This document shows, in pieces, positions 33,301-40,860 of a DNA stretch of 64,000 nt. This stretch comes from Anaerorhabdus sp964386325 (GTDB lineage: Bacteria > Bacillota_I > Bacilli_A > Erysipelotrichales > Erysipelotrichaceae): NCBI GenBank assembly GCA_964386325.1, contig CAYLQY010000002.1, forward strand, positions 1 to 64,000. The letters are read 5' to 3'. The position numbers were made by a program, and so were the translations under genes. Each line of letters starts with the position of its first letter. Positions within the stretch are counted from its first letter, which is position 1. A model generated the notes under the pieces. It saw nothing but the letters and a program-made list of their open reading frames with translations, was not told the DNA's origin and did not search any database.

Positions 33301-33614
33301 AAAGGCAACGCGAAATCGCAACACTTAAAGTATTAGGATTCAATCGCAAAGAGGTTAATGCATATATATACAAAGAAAATTTCATTCTTACATTTATTGG
33401 CTCACTTTTTGGTTTACTATTGGGTGTTATCTTGCATCGATTCATTATTTTAATGGTTGAGATGGATTACGTTATGTTTGGACGTGATGTAGGGGTAATG
33501 GGATTACTTTATTCGGTTGCTTTGACAATGTTCTTTGCGTTGTTGGTAAATATGGCAATGACTTTCAAACTTCGCAAAATTCAAATGGTAGAATCATTAA
33601 AGAGTGTAGAATAA
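30306..33614 (+). CDS. FtsX/MacB-type ABC permease with large extracytoplasmic coiled coil
   Basis: 1102-aa membrane protein with N-terminal helix (about 15-40), an extracytoplasmic MacB-like domain (to about 260), a long Ala/Lys/Glu-rich coiled coil (about 265-550), three FtsX helices (about 580-700), a further helix near 760, a second extracytoplasmic domain and a final FtsX triplet (about 960-1090). Such two-FtsX-domain permeases with coiled coils are common in Bacillota, often beside TetR, and probably export peptides or lipids, or signal to wall enzymes; substrate is unknown. ATG 30306 follows the ATPase stop directly and lacks a good RBS, so translation is probably coupled. The longer frame from 30267 is less likely. 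Confidence 0.88.
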   Translation: MSKELIIDTLRTIRKTAAKFLTLFSIVAIGVAFFVGVSASAPIMSHSVDKYSDDYNLMDLQIYSTFGFDEEDIQAIQNVEGIETVTGNKFVDAIGHVNNRDTVVRIESYQPNQAINNFVLIEGRMPENANECLAESGGRLFQGLEIGTTIEISRPENDLDDFTDVTKLKIVGLVKTPEYVNEEKGNSTLSNRAIQTYFFVPESTFNNDFYTSVLITVDGAKKYNSFSNKYFDYIAPIETNLETLSNTQEQVRRDKIVDEAMKEYNDGLKEYEDGKKEFEDEIAKAEKDIADAKKKIKDGEQEIIDNEIKLETETTNAKAELDKAQADLEAGLVQWRNEKNNFDTVTKPALLAQKTDLESKLNPLLTAKAGLDQVNDALASLNQNKAALEALLATLDPADPKYVETQNQITLVINGITQAEANKNAILTELANYSLDENTLGPTIDQLQSGISQITTGIAEGETKLASAKAQLDSGFTQVYNGQVELETTKADALVKIADAKVELANGKKELAENLVTFEDEKEKGQKELDDANRDLVKAKEDIDAIGEAEWTILNREMNYSSKTYGDTITQMEAIASIFPVFFFLVAALVCLTTMTRMVDEQRGQIGVLRALGYNKLACASKYLIYAIVATLLGGIVGTIIGLLIFPSVVYNAWGMMYVLPPMKMIIPWDLIFFSNTLFIVVMALTTWLACRQSMNEVPSQLLRPKAPAMGKKILLERIPFIWKRFSFTSKVTARNIIRYKKRFFMTVLGIAGCTALLVAGFGIKGSISTIVDRQFKGIYLYDGSVTLSEDLTPSEITKIDNQIKALNGVESSLAITEYTSKVTANGVEQTAVVSIYQNNDEMTEMNNIQHRKNNKEVKLEDAGVIINEKLAELLNVGVGDTIQVESENGIIKNFTVTDLCEWYVNHAIFMTKTAYEDTFTIKPVINSIQIKMIEDTPELQQSISKIEGIESLNFYGDVIENFNQMINGLDIVVVVLIISAGLLAFVVLSNLTNVNISERQREIATLKVLGFNRKEVNAYIYKENFILTFIGSLFGLLLGVILHRFIILMVEMDYVMFGRDVGVMGLLYSVALTMFFALLVNMAMTFKLRKIQMVESLKSVE

Positions 33615-33868
33615 TGCATTATGTATATATTTTAGAGTGTAAAGATAAGACTCTTTACACAGGATGGACGACGGATTTAGATAAACGTATAAAGAATCAT
33701 AATGATGGACAAGGTGCCAAATATACAAAGGCAAGAAGGCCAGTAACATTAGTTTATTATGAAACTTATGAGGATAAATCGAATGCACTCAAAAGAGAAT
33801 ATGAAATCAAACAGTATAGTCGTCAGGATAAACTGAAAATGATAAGTGCATTTAACTTGAATAAGTAA
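33614..33868 (+). CDS. GIY-YIG domain protein (UPF0213/YhbQ-like)
   Basis: Small single-domain GIY-YIG nuclease-fold protein of 84 aa, with YVYILECKDKTLYTGWT (the GIY-YIG strand pair), KRIKNHNDGQGAKYTKARRP and ALKREYEIKQ with the catalytic Arg and Glu in normal positions. Function of this family is unclear; a DNA repair role is often proposed. The ATG overlaps the last base of the permease gene's stop, so it is probably part of the same operon although unrelated in role. Confidence 0.88.
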   Translation: MHYVYILECKDKTLYTGWTTDLDKRIKNHNDGQGAKYTKARRPVTLVYYETYEDKSNALKREYEIKQYSRQDKLKMISAFNLNK

Positions 33869-33885
33869 TTATAAACTTGCATAAT
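33857..33885 (+). promoter_or_regulatory. Promoter of the superoxide reductase gene
   Basis: TTGAAT (33857-33862), 17-nt spacer, CATAAT (33880-33885); it overlaps the end of the GIY-YIG gene. No 7-1-7 PerR box is seen. Confidence 0.5.
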
Positions 33886-33909
33886 AAAGTCAGGAGGATA
33901 TCTTAAAAT

Positions 33910-34293
33910 ATGAAAAAAGAATTAAAGTTTTACATTTGTAATCATTGTCACAATGTTATTGTTAAGCTAAGTGATGCAGGGGTACCTGTTGTATGTTGTG
34001 GTGAAGAAATGCAAGAAATTAAGCCAAATACAGCAGAAGCGGCAGTAGAAAAACATTTACCTGTTATTAACCGCAAAGAAGACAATAGAATCGAAGTTCG
34101 TGTAGGAAGTGTTGACCATCCAATGGAAGAAAAACACTATATTGAATGGATTGTATTAGAAACTGAAAATGGTTACCGCATTCAACATTTAGCACCAGGT
34201 GAACACAATTATGTAGAATTCTTAAATGATGAAAAAGTAATTGCTGTTTATGCGTATTGCAACCTTCATGGTTTGTGGAAAACAGCTGTTTAA
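33910..34293 (+). CDS. dfx: Superoxide reductase (desulfoferrodoxin, 2Fe type)
   Basis: Reduces superoxide to peroxide without making oxygen; found mainly in anaerobes and microaerophiles. 127 aa. The N-terminal desulforedoxin domain has the four iron ligands C10, C13, C29, C30. The catalytic centre II has E47-K48-H49, H70, H76, C117 and H120, all present. AGGAGG RBS at 33892-33897. Electron donor, usually rubredoxin, is not in the window. Confidence 0.92.
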   Translation: MKKELKFYICNHCHNVIVKLSDAGVPVVCCGEEMQEIKPNTAEAAVEKHLPVINRKEDNRIEVRVGSVDHPMEEKHYIEWIVLETENGYRIQHLAPGEHNYVEFLNDEKVIAVYAYCNLHGLWKTAV

Positions 34294-34314
34294 AATTAAT
34301 AGTATATAGTAATT

Positions 34315-34357
34315 AAGTTGTAACTTTGAATGATATCAGAGTTACAACTTTTTATTT
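34315..34357 (+). terminator. Terminator of the superoxide reductase gene
   Basis: Perfect 11-bp stem AAGTTGTAACT/AGTTACAACTT (34315-34350), then TTTATTT. Confidence 0.85.
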
Positions 34358-34555
34358 GTCTGCTTATTTTTCACAAAAGGTGTTAATAATAGCTAATCAT
34401 GTAGTAAGTAAACTTGAAAATAAGTACAATTTAAGGACTTTCTGTTATTTTATAAAAATTAAGATAGTTTTCTTATGGACTATTCCTTTTAGTGCTTTTG
34501 TGTTAAAATATCTAGGTTAATATAGAGAGAAAAGAAAAGAAGAAGAGGTAAAGAA
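34358..34555 (+). promoter_or_regulatory. pnp upstream region with extended -10 promoter
   Basis: About 200 bp with no credible gene. The extended -10 TGTTAAAAT at 34501-34509 is the best promoter for pnp. No stable hairpin or consensus -35 was seen; the start codon is preceded by the weak purine run AAGAGGTAAAGAA. Confidence 0.4.
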
Positions 34556-36757
34556 ATGTCTAAAGAAATCTTTAGTATGGATTTCTGCGGTAGAAAATTA
34601 ACCGTAGAAACAGGAGAAATTGCGAAACAGGCTGGAGGGTCTGTCATCGTACGTTATGAAGATACAGTGGTATTATCAGCAGCAACAGGAAATCATACAC
34701 CAAAGGATACAGATTTTTTCCCACTAACTGTAACTTTTGAAGAAAAATTATATTCAGTAGGAAAGATCCCAGGAGGATTTTTACGCCGTGAAGGAAGACC
34801 AAGTGAACATGCGACATTAACTGCTCGTATGATTGACCGTCCTATTCGTCCATTATTCCCAGAAGGATTTAGAAATGAAGTTCAAGTAGTTAATACTGTA
34901 TTATCAGTTGATCAAGATTGTTCAGCAGATATGGCAGCTATGTTTGGAGCTTCATGTGCACTTTGTGTTTCTGATGTTCCTTTCAATGGGCCAATTGCTG
35001 GTGTTATCGTAGGACGTGTTGATGGTGAATATGTAATTAACCCAACAGTTGAACAACTTGAAAAATCAGATATTCATTTAACAGTAGCGGGTACAAAAGA
35101 TGCAATTAACATGGTTGAAGCTAGTGCTAAAATTGTTTCAGAAGAAGCAATGCTAGGGGCATTATTATTCGGTCATGAACATATAAAAATGTTATGTGCA
35201 TTCCAAGAAGAAATTCTTGCGAAAGTTGCTAAACAAAAAATGGAAGTTTCATTGTATGAAATTAATCCAGAAATCAAATCTATTATTGATGAACAAGGTA
35301 AGAAACGTTTAGAAGAAGCTGTTTCAATTAAGTTAAAACTTGAACGTTATGGCAAAATTGATGAAATCACTGATGAAATGGCAGCGATTTTTGAGGCAAA
35401 AGAATACGCAACAGATAAAGAAAAAGAAAAGACAGTTAAGCAAGCGAAGGAATATTGTACAGAAATCGTTGCGAATGAAGTTCGTCGTTTAATCTCTGTT
35501 GAAAAGATTCGTCCAGATGGTCGTAAACTTGATGAAGTTCGTCCTTTGGATAGTCAAATTGATTTACTTCCAAGAGTTCATGGATCTGCATTATTCACTC
35601 GTGGAGAAACACAAGTATTATCAGTAACTACTTTAGGTGCTTTAGGCGATAATCAAATCATTGATGATTTAACTGAAGTTGAAGAAAAACGTTTTATGCA
35701 TCACTATAATTTCCCTCCATATTCAGTAGGTGAAACAGGACGTATGGGTAATCCAGGACGTCGTGAAATTGGACATGGTGCATTAGGAGAAAAAGCCTTA
35801 GCACAAGTACTTCCAACAGTGGAAGAATTCCCTTATGCAATTCGTACAGTAGCAGAAGTTCTTGAGTCTAATGGTTCAAGTTCACAAGCAAGTATCTGTG
35901 CTGGTTCAATGTCATTGATGGCTGCAGGTGTTCCTATTAAGGCACCAGTTGCAGGTGTAGCAATGGGATTAATCACATTTGGAGATCATTATTCAATCCT
36001 TACTGATATTCAAGGTATGGAAGATCATTATGGCGACATGGATTTCAAGGTAGCGGGTACTACTGAAGGTATTACAGCGTTACAAATGGATATTAAAATT
36101 GATGGAATTAACCGTCAAATTTTAGAAGAAGCACTTGAACAAGCACGTATTGGACGTCTACAAATTATGGAAAACATGATGACTGCAATCAGTACTCCTA
36201 GAGAAGATGTATCTAAATATGCTCCAAAACTTGTATCTATGACAATCCCTACAGATAAGATTCGTGATGTCATTGGTACTGGTGGTAAGATGATTAATCA
36301 AATTATTGCGGAATGTAACGATGTTAAAGTGGATATTGAAGATGATGGACGTTGTGTAATTTATCACTTTGATAGAGAAATGTTAAACAAAGCTCAAGCA
36401 ATGATTGAAAATATTATTCGCGATGCTAAAGTTGGTGAAATCTACGAAGGAAAAGTAACACGTATTGAAAAATTCGGTGCCTTTGTTGAATTATTCCCAG
36501 GAACAGACGGTTTATTACATGTATCTAAGATTTCATACGATCGTGTTGAAAAACCAGAAGATGTTCTAAAACTTGGTGATATCGTTAAAGTTGTAGTAAC
36601 TGAAATCGATGATAAAGGACGTGTTAATGTATCAGCACGTGATTTACTCGAAAAACCTGAGGGATGGGATGAAGCTCAAAAAGCTAAGAAAGAAGCTTTT
36701 GATAAGAGAAGACATTCTGAAGGTGGAGAAAGAAGAGTATTTAAAAAGAAAGACTAA
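34556..36757 (+). CDS. pnp: Polyribonucleotide nucleotidyltransferase (PNPase)
   Basis: Phosphate-dependent 3'-5' exoribonuclease and core degradosome enzyme. 733 aa: two RNase PH-like domains (first with FDRPIRPLFP-type residues at about 92-103; second active half with LLPRVHGSALFTRGETQVL and the GDMDFKVAGT catalytic Asp pair), a helical linker, a KH domain (VIGTGGKMINQI at about 570) and a C-terminal S1 domain (GAFVELFPGTDGLLHVS). Complete. Followed by terminator at 36760-36780. Confidence 0.97.
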   Translation: MSKEIFSMDFCGRKLTVETGEIAKQAGGSVIVRYEDTVVLSAATGNHTPKDTDFFPLTVTFEEKLYSVGKIPGGFLRREGRPSEHATLTARMIDRPIRPLFPEGFRNEVQVVNTVLSVDQDCSADMAAMFGASCALCVSDVPFNGPIAGVIVGRVDGEYVINPTVEQLEKSDIHLTVAGTKDAINMVEASAKIVSEEAMLGALLFGHEHIKMLCAFQEEILAKVAKQKMEVSLYEINPEIKSIIDEQGKKRLEEAVSIKLKLERYGKIDEITDEMAAIFEAKEYATDKEKEKTVKQAKEYCTEIVANEVRRLISVEKIRPDGRKLDEVRPLDSQIDLLPRVHGSALFTRGETQVLSVTTLGALGDNQIIDDLTEVEEKRFMHHYNFPPYSVGETGRMGNPGRREIGHGALGEKALAQVLPTVEEFPYAIRTVAEVLESNGSSSQASICAGSMSLMAAGVPIKAPVAGVAMGLITFGDHYSILTDIQGMEDHYGDMDFKVAGTTEGITALQMDIKIDGINRQILEEALEQARIGRLQIMENMMTAISTPREDVSKYAPKLVSMTIPTDKIRDVIGTGGKMINQIIAECNDVKVDIEDDGRCVIYHFDREMLNKAQAMIENIIRDAKVGEIYEGKVTRIEKFGAFVELFPGTDGLLHVSKISYDRVEKPEDVLKLGDIVKVVVTEIDDKGRVNVSARDLLEKPEGWDEAQKAKKEAFDKRRHSEGGERRVFKKKD

Positions 36758-36759
36758 TT

Positions 36760-36780
36760 AAAACCCCGTATGGGGTTTTT
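36760..36780 (+). terminator. Terminator of pnp
   Basis: AAAACCCC-GTAT-GGGGTTTT, 8-bp perfect stem followed by TT; strong GC core in an AT-rich setting. It overlaps the first codons of a longer frame of trmB, another reason to start trmB downstream. Confidence 0.9.
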
Positions 36781-36802
36781 CAAATCAAGGAGAATTTTTG
36801 AT

Positions 36803-37441
36803 ATGAGAATGAGAAAAAAAACTTGGGCTGAGCCGTTTCTTAATGAAAATAATCATTTTGTAATACAAGAGCCACAAAATAATAGAGGACATTGGAAACA
36901 AGTATTGAACTGTGAAAAACTACATGTTGAAATTGGCTGTGGGAAAGGTGACTACTTTATCCAAATGGCTTCTATGGATTCATCAATCGGCTGGATTGGA
37001 GTCGAAAAGGATAGAAATGTAGCAGCTGTAGCGGCAAAAAAAGCGATTGAAGTGGGTAATTCTAATTTGTTAATGATTGCTTTAGATGCTGAAAATATTG
37101 ATACATGGTTTGCACTCAATGAAATTGATGTTATCCATTTGAATTTCTCTGATCCATGGCCTAAAGCAGGATATAAAAAAAGAAGACTTTCACATGGTAA
37201 GTTTTTAGAGAAATATAAAAATTTATTAACCAAAGATGGACAAATTATAATGAAGACTGATAATCAAGGACTTTTTGAGTTTTCACTCGCAGAATTCAGC
37301 CAAAATGGATGGATTTTGGAAGAAGTAAGTGTCGATTTCAGAAGAACTGAACATCCAGAAGATGCAATCAGTGAATATGAAGCAAAATTTATGGCGCTAG
37401 GACAACCGATCTATCGTGCTGTTTTTGCACTCAAAGTATAG
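36803..37441 (+). CDS. trmB: tRNA (guanine46-N7)-methyltransferase TrmB
   Basis: SAM-dependent methylation of G46 in the tRNA variable loop. 212 aa with LHVEIGCGKGDYFIQMA (SAM motif), IGVEKDRNVAAVAAKKA, HLNFSDPWPKAGYKKRRLS (catalytic Asp and Lys/Arg) and the C-terminal TEHPEDAISEYEAKF, all standard. ATG 36803 has AAGGAG at 36788-36793; the longer frame from 36770 lies in the pnp terminator. Confidence 0.95.
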   Translation: MRMRKKTWAEPFLNENNHFVIQEPQNNRGHWKQVLNCEKLHVEIGCGKGDYFIQMASMDSSIGWIGVEKDRNVAAVAAKKAIEVGNSNLLMIALDAENIDTWFALNEIDVIHLNFSDPWPKAGYKKRRLSHGKFLEKYKNLLTKDGQIIMKTDNQGLFEFSLAEFSQNGWILEEVSVDFRRTEHPEDAISEYEAKFMALGQPIYRAVFALKV

Positions 37442-37492
37442 TAAAAAAAGAAGATTTTGTGTTAAACTATAGTGTAGAGTAGGAGGAACACA

Positions 37493-38275
37493 ATGAAACG
37501 AATTTTGGTATACCTCATTGCCTTTTGTCTAGTTGGATGTACTCAATCCACTCAACCATTAATGGAGCAAATGAAAGCTTCACTTGATCGTGCAAATCAA
37601 ATGCATGCAATTGATGGAGATAATAGAAAAGATTTCTATTCCTATTATATTGAACCAAGTATTGGAAAAGTTTCTTCAAGTCCATCAAGCAATGTTTTCA
37701 TTAAAGATGGTATTCGGTTTGTAATGAATTTAAATGTGTCTAAAATTATCAATGAGAAATATTATGTAGATGCATTAACAGTTAATGATATCGCTACATC
37801 TGAAAATTTACTTTTTTCACTTGAAGGGCAATATGAAGATGTTCTATTAAATATCTATGATTATGTTTGTGATGTATATCAATATGATTCACTAACAATG
37901 GTTTTATTATCAACCCAGTTTATGGATTTTTATGCGGTAGGTAGTGAAGGTGAAGTAGTATCAATTGTTAGTGATATGTTAAAAATTGCAAAAACAGTAC
38001 AAATAAATCAAGAAGAAATTGTCGCAGCTTACTCTTCAAAAGAAGCTGTACAATATAAAAAAGAAGCATTGAACTTATTTGAAGTTGCGGTTCCTGAAAA
38101 TGGACGTGTTGATGAAATGATTTCAGATAAAACAGGTACAGGCGATCAAAACGGAAATTCTGGTACGGTAGGAGATAACTTTGCTACAGATGATATTGGC
38201 AATAGAGTTCCAACCCCAACCCCAGATGCTCCAGCAAATAGCGATGAAAATTATGCATCAGATGATATTGAGTAA
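37493..38275 (+). CDS. Putative lipoprotein of unknown function
   Basis: 260-aa secreted protein with type II signal: MKRILVYLIAFCLVGC, lipobox LVGC, cysteine at 16. The body has no family I recognise, with mixed alpha/beta character. The last ~45 residues are a low-complexity Gly/Asn/Asp/Pro-rich tail with two copies of a short motif, NFATDDI and NYASDDI, the second at the very C-terminus. GGAGG precedes ATG 37493. Next is the disordered protein gene 35 bp downstream, then murC, so a wall-related role is possible but unproven. Confidence 0.7.
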   Translation: MKRILVYLIAFCLVGCTQSTQPLMEQMKASLDRANQMHAIDGDNRKDFYSYYIEPSIGKVSSSPSSNVFIKDGIRFVMNLNVSKIINEKYYVDALTVNDIATSENLLFSLEGQYEDVLLNIYDYVCDVYQYDSLTMVLLSTQFMDFYAVGSEGEVVSIVSDMLKIAKTVQINQEEIVAAYSSKEAVQYKKEALNLFEVAVPENGRVDEMISDKTGTGDQNGNSGTVGDNFATDDIGNRVPTPTPDAPANSDENYASDDIE

Positions 38276-38310
38276 AATAAACTAGCTAAGCAAAGCAAGG
38301 AGAATAAATT

Positions 38311-39096
38311 ATGAAGAAATTAATGGGATTATTATTTGAAGACGAAGAAGTAATAGAAGAAGAGATAATTGATGAACCAGTTTCAACACCGTTACCTTTA
38401 AAACGTGAGGAAAAGAAACATGTTCAACAATCTCAATCAAATCAACAACCTGTTCAACGTGTAGAAAAACAAAGAGTCGTTGAACAACCTGCACCAATTC
38501 GTGTGTATGAAGAATCGGATGGTTTATCAATTCCTACGAATAAACACGTAGTGAAAGAAGAACCAAAACCAGAAGCTAAAAAAATAAGCATGGATGTTGA
38601 TGATTTAATTGCTGCAAAAGCAACACCAGTAAGACAAACACGTGAAGCTAATGTGGTTCCAAATAAGAAAAAGGCAGCAATGTCTTCAGGGTATGAATTT
38701 GCACCAGTGATAAGTCCAATTTTTGGTGTTGACGAAAAAGATGCCAATGCAGTTATTCCAACTTCACCTATGAAAAAAGTAGGAGATAGTCATATTGGTA
38801 CAATCATTTCGCCAATGTATGGTATGGACAAGGATGCTGAACCAACTGTAGCACCGGTAAATACAAAAAATGTAAAAGCTACTGAAAGTGAAATTAAAGC
38901 AGAAAAAGATATGATAAATCTAACATTAGATGATATTTTAGCACGTACTGCTGCGATTTCAGGAAAGAAGAAAAATGTTGAACAACCAACATTTGATGAG
39001 ATTGTTGCTTATCAAGAAGAAACTGAAGAAATGTATTCAGATAAAAAAGTCATCAATAACCGCAATATGAGTTTGTTTGATGAAGATGGTGAATAG
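38311..39096 (+). CDS. Mostly disordered protein with repeated ISP-(I/M)-(F/Y)-G motifs
   Basis: 261 aa, not recognised. The N-terminus MKKLMGLLFEDEEVIEEE could be a short amphipathic helix followed by an acidic run; residues 30-110 are Gln/Glu/Lys/Pro-rich and likely disordered. Two related segments, VISPIFGVDEKDA (~130-142) and IISPMYGMDKDAE (~161-173), stand out as conserved-looking linear motifs. The C-terminal part has two LDDILA/FDEIVA-type helices. No membrane segment. It starts at ATG with AAGGAG and is followed by murC 10 bp later, so a role in wall synthesis or division is a context-based guess. Confidence 0.65.
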   Translation: MKKLMGLLFEDEEVIEEEIIDEPVSTPLPLKREEKKHVQQSQSNQQPVQRVEKQRVVEQPAPIRVYEESDGLSIPTNKHVVKEEPKPEAKKISMDVDDLIAAKATPVRQTREANVVPNKKKAAMSSGYEFAPVISPIFGVDEKDANAVIPTSPMKKVGDSHIGTIISPMYGMDKDAEPTVAPVNTKNVKATESEIKAEKDMINLTLDDILARTAAISGKKKNVEQPTFDEIVAYQEETEEMYSDKKVINNRNMSLFDEDGE

Positions 39097-39106
39097 GAGT
39101 AATCAT

Positions 39107-40414
39107 ATGATTTATTTTATTGGAATTAAGGGGACAGGAATGGCTGCACTCGCATGTATTCTACATGATTTAGGTGAAGAAGTTGCTGGCAGTGATTTAG
39201 CAAAACATTTTTTTACTGAAGAGCCTTTAGTTGCAAGAAACATTCGTATTGATGAATTTAATAAGAATAATATAAAAGATGGAATGACGGTTATTATTGG
39301 TAATGCTTTTAAGGAAGATTTTGAAGAAGTTCAAGCAGCTCGACAAAATCCTACAGTTACTTGTTACCGTTATCATGAATATTTAGGATTATTAATGTCA
39401 CGTTATAAATCAATAAGTGTGGCAGGGAGTCATGGCAAAACAACAACAACAGGTATGTTAGCTGCGATGATGGATAATGCTTTTCCAACAGGATTTTTAA
39501 TCGGAGACGGAACGGGTGTGATTCATCCAGATAGTCAATACTTATGTGTTGAATCATGTGAATATCGTCGCCATTTTTTAGCATATAAACCAGATTATGC
39601 AATTATAACAAATGTTGAAATTGATCATGTGGATTACTTTAAAACAGAGGAAGATTACCGTCATGCCTATGAAGAATTTTCAAATAACATCAAAAAAGCA
39701 TTGATGATTTTTGGTGATGATGAAGAAGCAAGAAAATGTGAACTTCATTGTAAACACTATTGGTATGGTGAAAATGAAAATAATGATTTAAGAGCAGTGA
39801 ATATTATTGAAAGTACTAAACATATGGAATTTGATGTTTATTTCTTAGGTGAATTTATGTATCATTTTGATTTGCCTTTTGTAGGTAGACATTTGTTGTG
39901 GAATTCGTTGGCAGTCATTGGTGTTGGAATTTTAGAAGGATTATCTTGTAAAGAAATAGAAAATGGTCTAAGAACATTCAAAGGTGTGAAAAGACGATTT
40001 GTTGTGGAAGAGGTTGGGAAGAATATATTTATTGATGACTATGCACATCATCCAACAGAAGTATCGATTACTATCGATGCGGCAAGAAAACGTTATCCGA
40101 ATAAAAAATTAATCTCGATTTTTAAGCCTCATCGGGTCTCTCGAGTATTCCATTTTGCAGACCAATTTGCAACCGCATTGAAGAAATCGGATGAAGTTTA
40201 TCTATGTGATTTCACGAGTATTGATGATAAAGAAGATGGTATCGATATTGATATTCATTATCTTCAAGAAAAAATACCTGGATCTAAAATACTTACTGAA
40301 GATGAAGAAGGAGCAAAGATATTAGCGAAAGAAGAACCTGCTGTATATCTCTTTATGTCTAGTAAGGATATTTACGATTTAGCAAATATTGTAAAGCGCT
40401 ATCAAAATTCTTGA
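39107..40414 (+). CDS. murC: UDP-N-acetylmuramate--L-alanine ligase MurC
   Basis: First amino-acid ligase of peptidoglycan synthesis (UDP-MurNAc plus L-Ala). 435 aa with N-terminal GIKGTGMAALA, the ATP loop GSHGKTTTTGM (about 105-115), ITNVEIDHVDYF and DDYAHHPTEVSITIDAARK, all Mur ligase motifs in MurC form. ATG 39107 with TAGGAGT; the frame is open 10 codons upstream, inside the previous gene. Gene order murC-DUF948-YtxH-like-ccpA matches Bacillus. Confidence 0.95.
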   Translation: MIYFIGIKGTGMAALACILHDLGEEVAGSDLAKHFFTEEPLVARNIRIDEFNKNNIKDGMTVIIGNAFKEDFEEVQAARQNPTVTCYRYHEYLGLLMSRYKSISVAGSHGKTTTTGMLAAMMDNAFPTGFLIGDGTGVIHPDSQYLCVESCEYRRHFLAYKPDYAIITNVEIDHVDYFKTEEDYRHAYEEFSNNIKKALMIFGDDEEARKCELHCKHYWYGENENNDLRAVNIIESTKHMEFDVYFLGEFMYHFDLPFVGRHLLWNSLAVIGVGILEGLSCKEIENGLRTFKGVKRRFVVEEVGKNIFIDDYAHHPTEVSITIDAARKRYPNKKLISIFKPHRVSRVFHFADQFATALKKSDEVYLCDFTSIDDKEDGIDIDIHYLQEKIPGSKILTEDEEGAKILAKEEPAVYLFMSSKDIYDLANIVKRYQNS

Positions 40415-40438
40415 AAAAAGTTTCATTCTTGTTATAAT
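40411..40438 (+). promoter_or_regulatory. Promoter of the DUF948/YtxH/ccpA group
   Basis: TTGAAA (40411-40416), 16-nt spacer, TATAAT (40433-40438) with an extended TG (40430-40431). It overlaps the murC stop codon. Confidence 0.75.
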
Positions 40439-40460
40439 ATAGACGAGAGGTGGAAATTTT

Positions 40461-40850
40461 ATGAATCAATTTATTGAAGCAGCGCAAAATTTGTCAGTTC
40501 AGTTGCTTCCCATTATAGGGGTTATTGTGCTGATTTTTCTTTGTGTTTTAATAGTTAAGATAACTAAATTAATAGGAACTATTGATAACTCAGTTAAGAA
40601 TTTGGATGAAACTATTAAACTAGTAGACAAAAGCATCGAAAAAGTACAAAAACCACTTGATACAGCAGTTAAACTTAGCCATACTGTAGACGAAGTTCAC
40701 GATGCAAGTTATGCAGCTGTTAAACAAGCAGGAGAGTACATTGCAGAAAATATTGTTGTTGTTAAAAATTATTTCAATGACAAAATGAACAAAAAACCTA
40801 CGAATCAAGAAGATCCTTTCGTAAACGAAGAAGATAACGTAAACTTCTAG
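40461..40850 (+). CDS. DUF948 family membrane protein (YtxG-like)
   Basis: 129 aa with one N-terminal membrane helix (about 14-35), then an amphipathic helix/coiled coil (IDNSVKNLDETIKLVDKS...) and an acidic tail. The family is linked to general stress in Bacillus, where ytxG sits in the same place between murC and ccpA; molecular function is unknown. GAGGTGG RBS 10 nt upstream of ATG 40461. Confidence 0.82.
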   Translation: MNQFIEAAQNLSVQLLPIIGVIVLIFLCVLIVKITKLIGTIDNSVKNLDETIKLVDKSIEKVQKPLDTAVKLSHTVDEVHDASYAAVKQAGEYIAENIVVVKNYFNDKMNKKPTNQEDPFVNEEDNVNF

Positions 40851-40860
40851 GAGGTATTTT

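Noticed and set aside
33862..33886. PerR box upstream of the superoxide reductase gene (TTATAAA...ATAATAA)
   Set aside because: The two AT-rich halves do not form a 7-1-7 inverted repeat; they look like a promoter region.
34326..34520. 64-codon plus-strand frame downstream of the superoxide reductase gene
   Set aside because: It begins inside the dfx terminator hairpin, has no ribosome binding site and no protein-like conservation; the region is the pnp upstream spacer.
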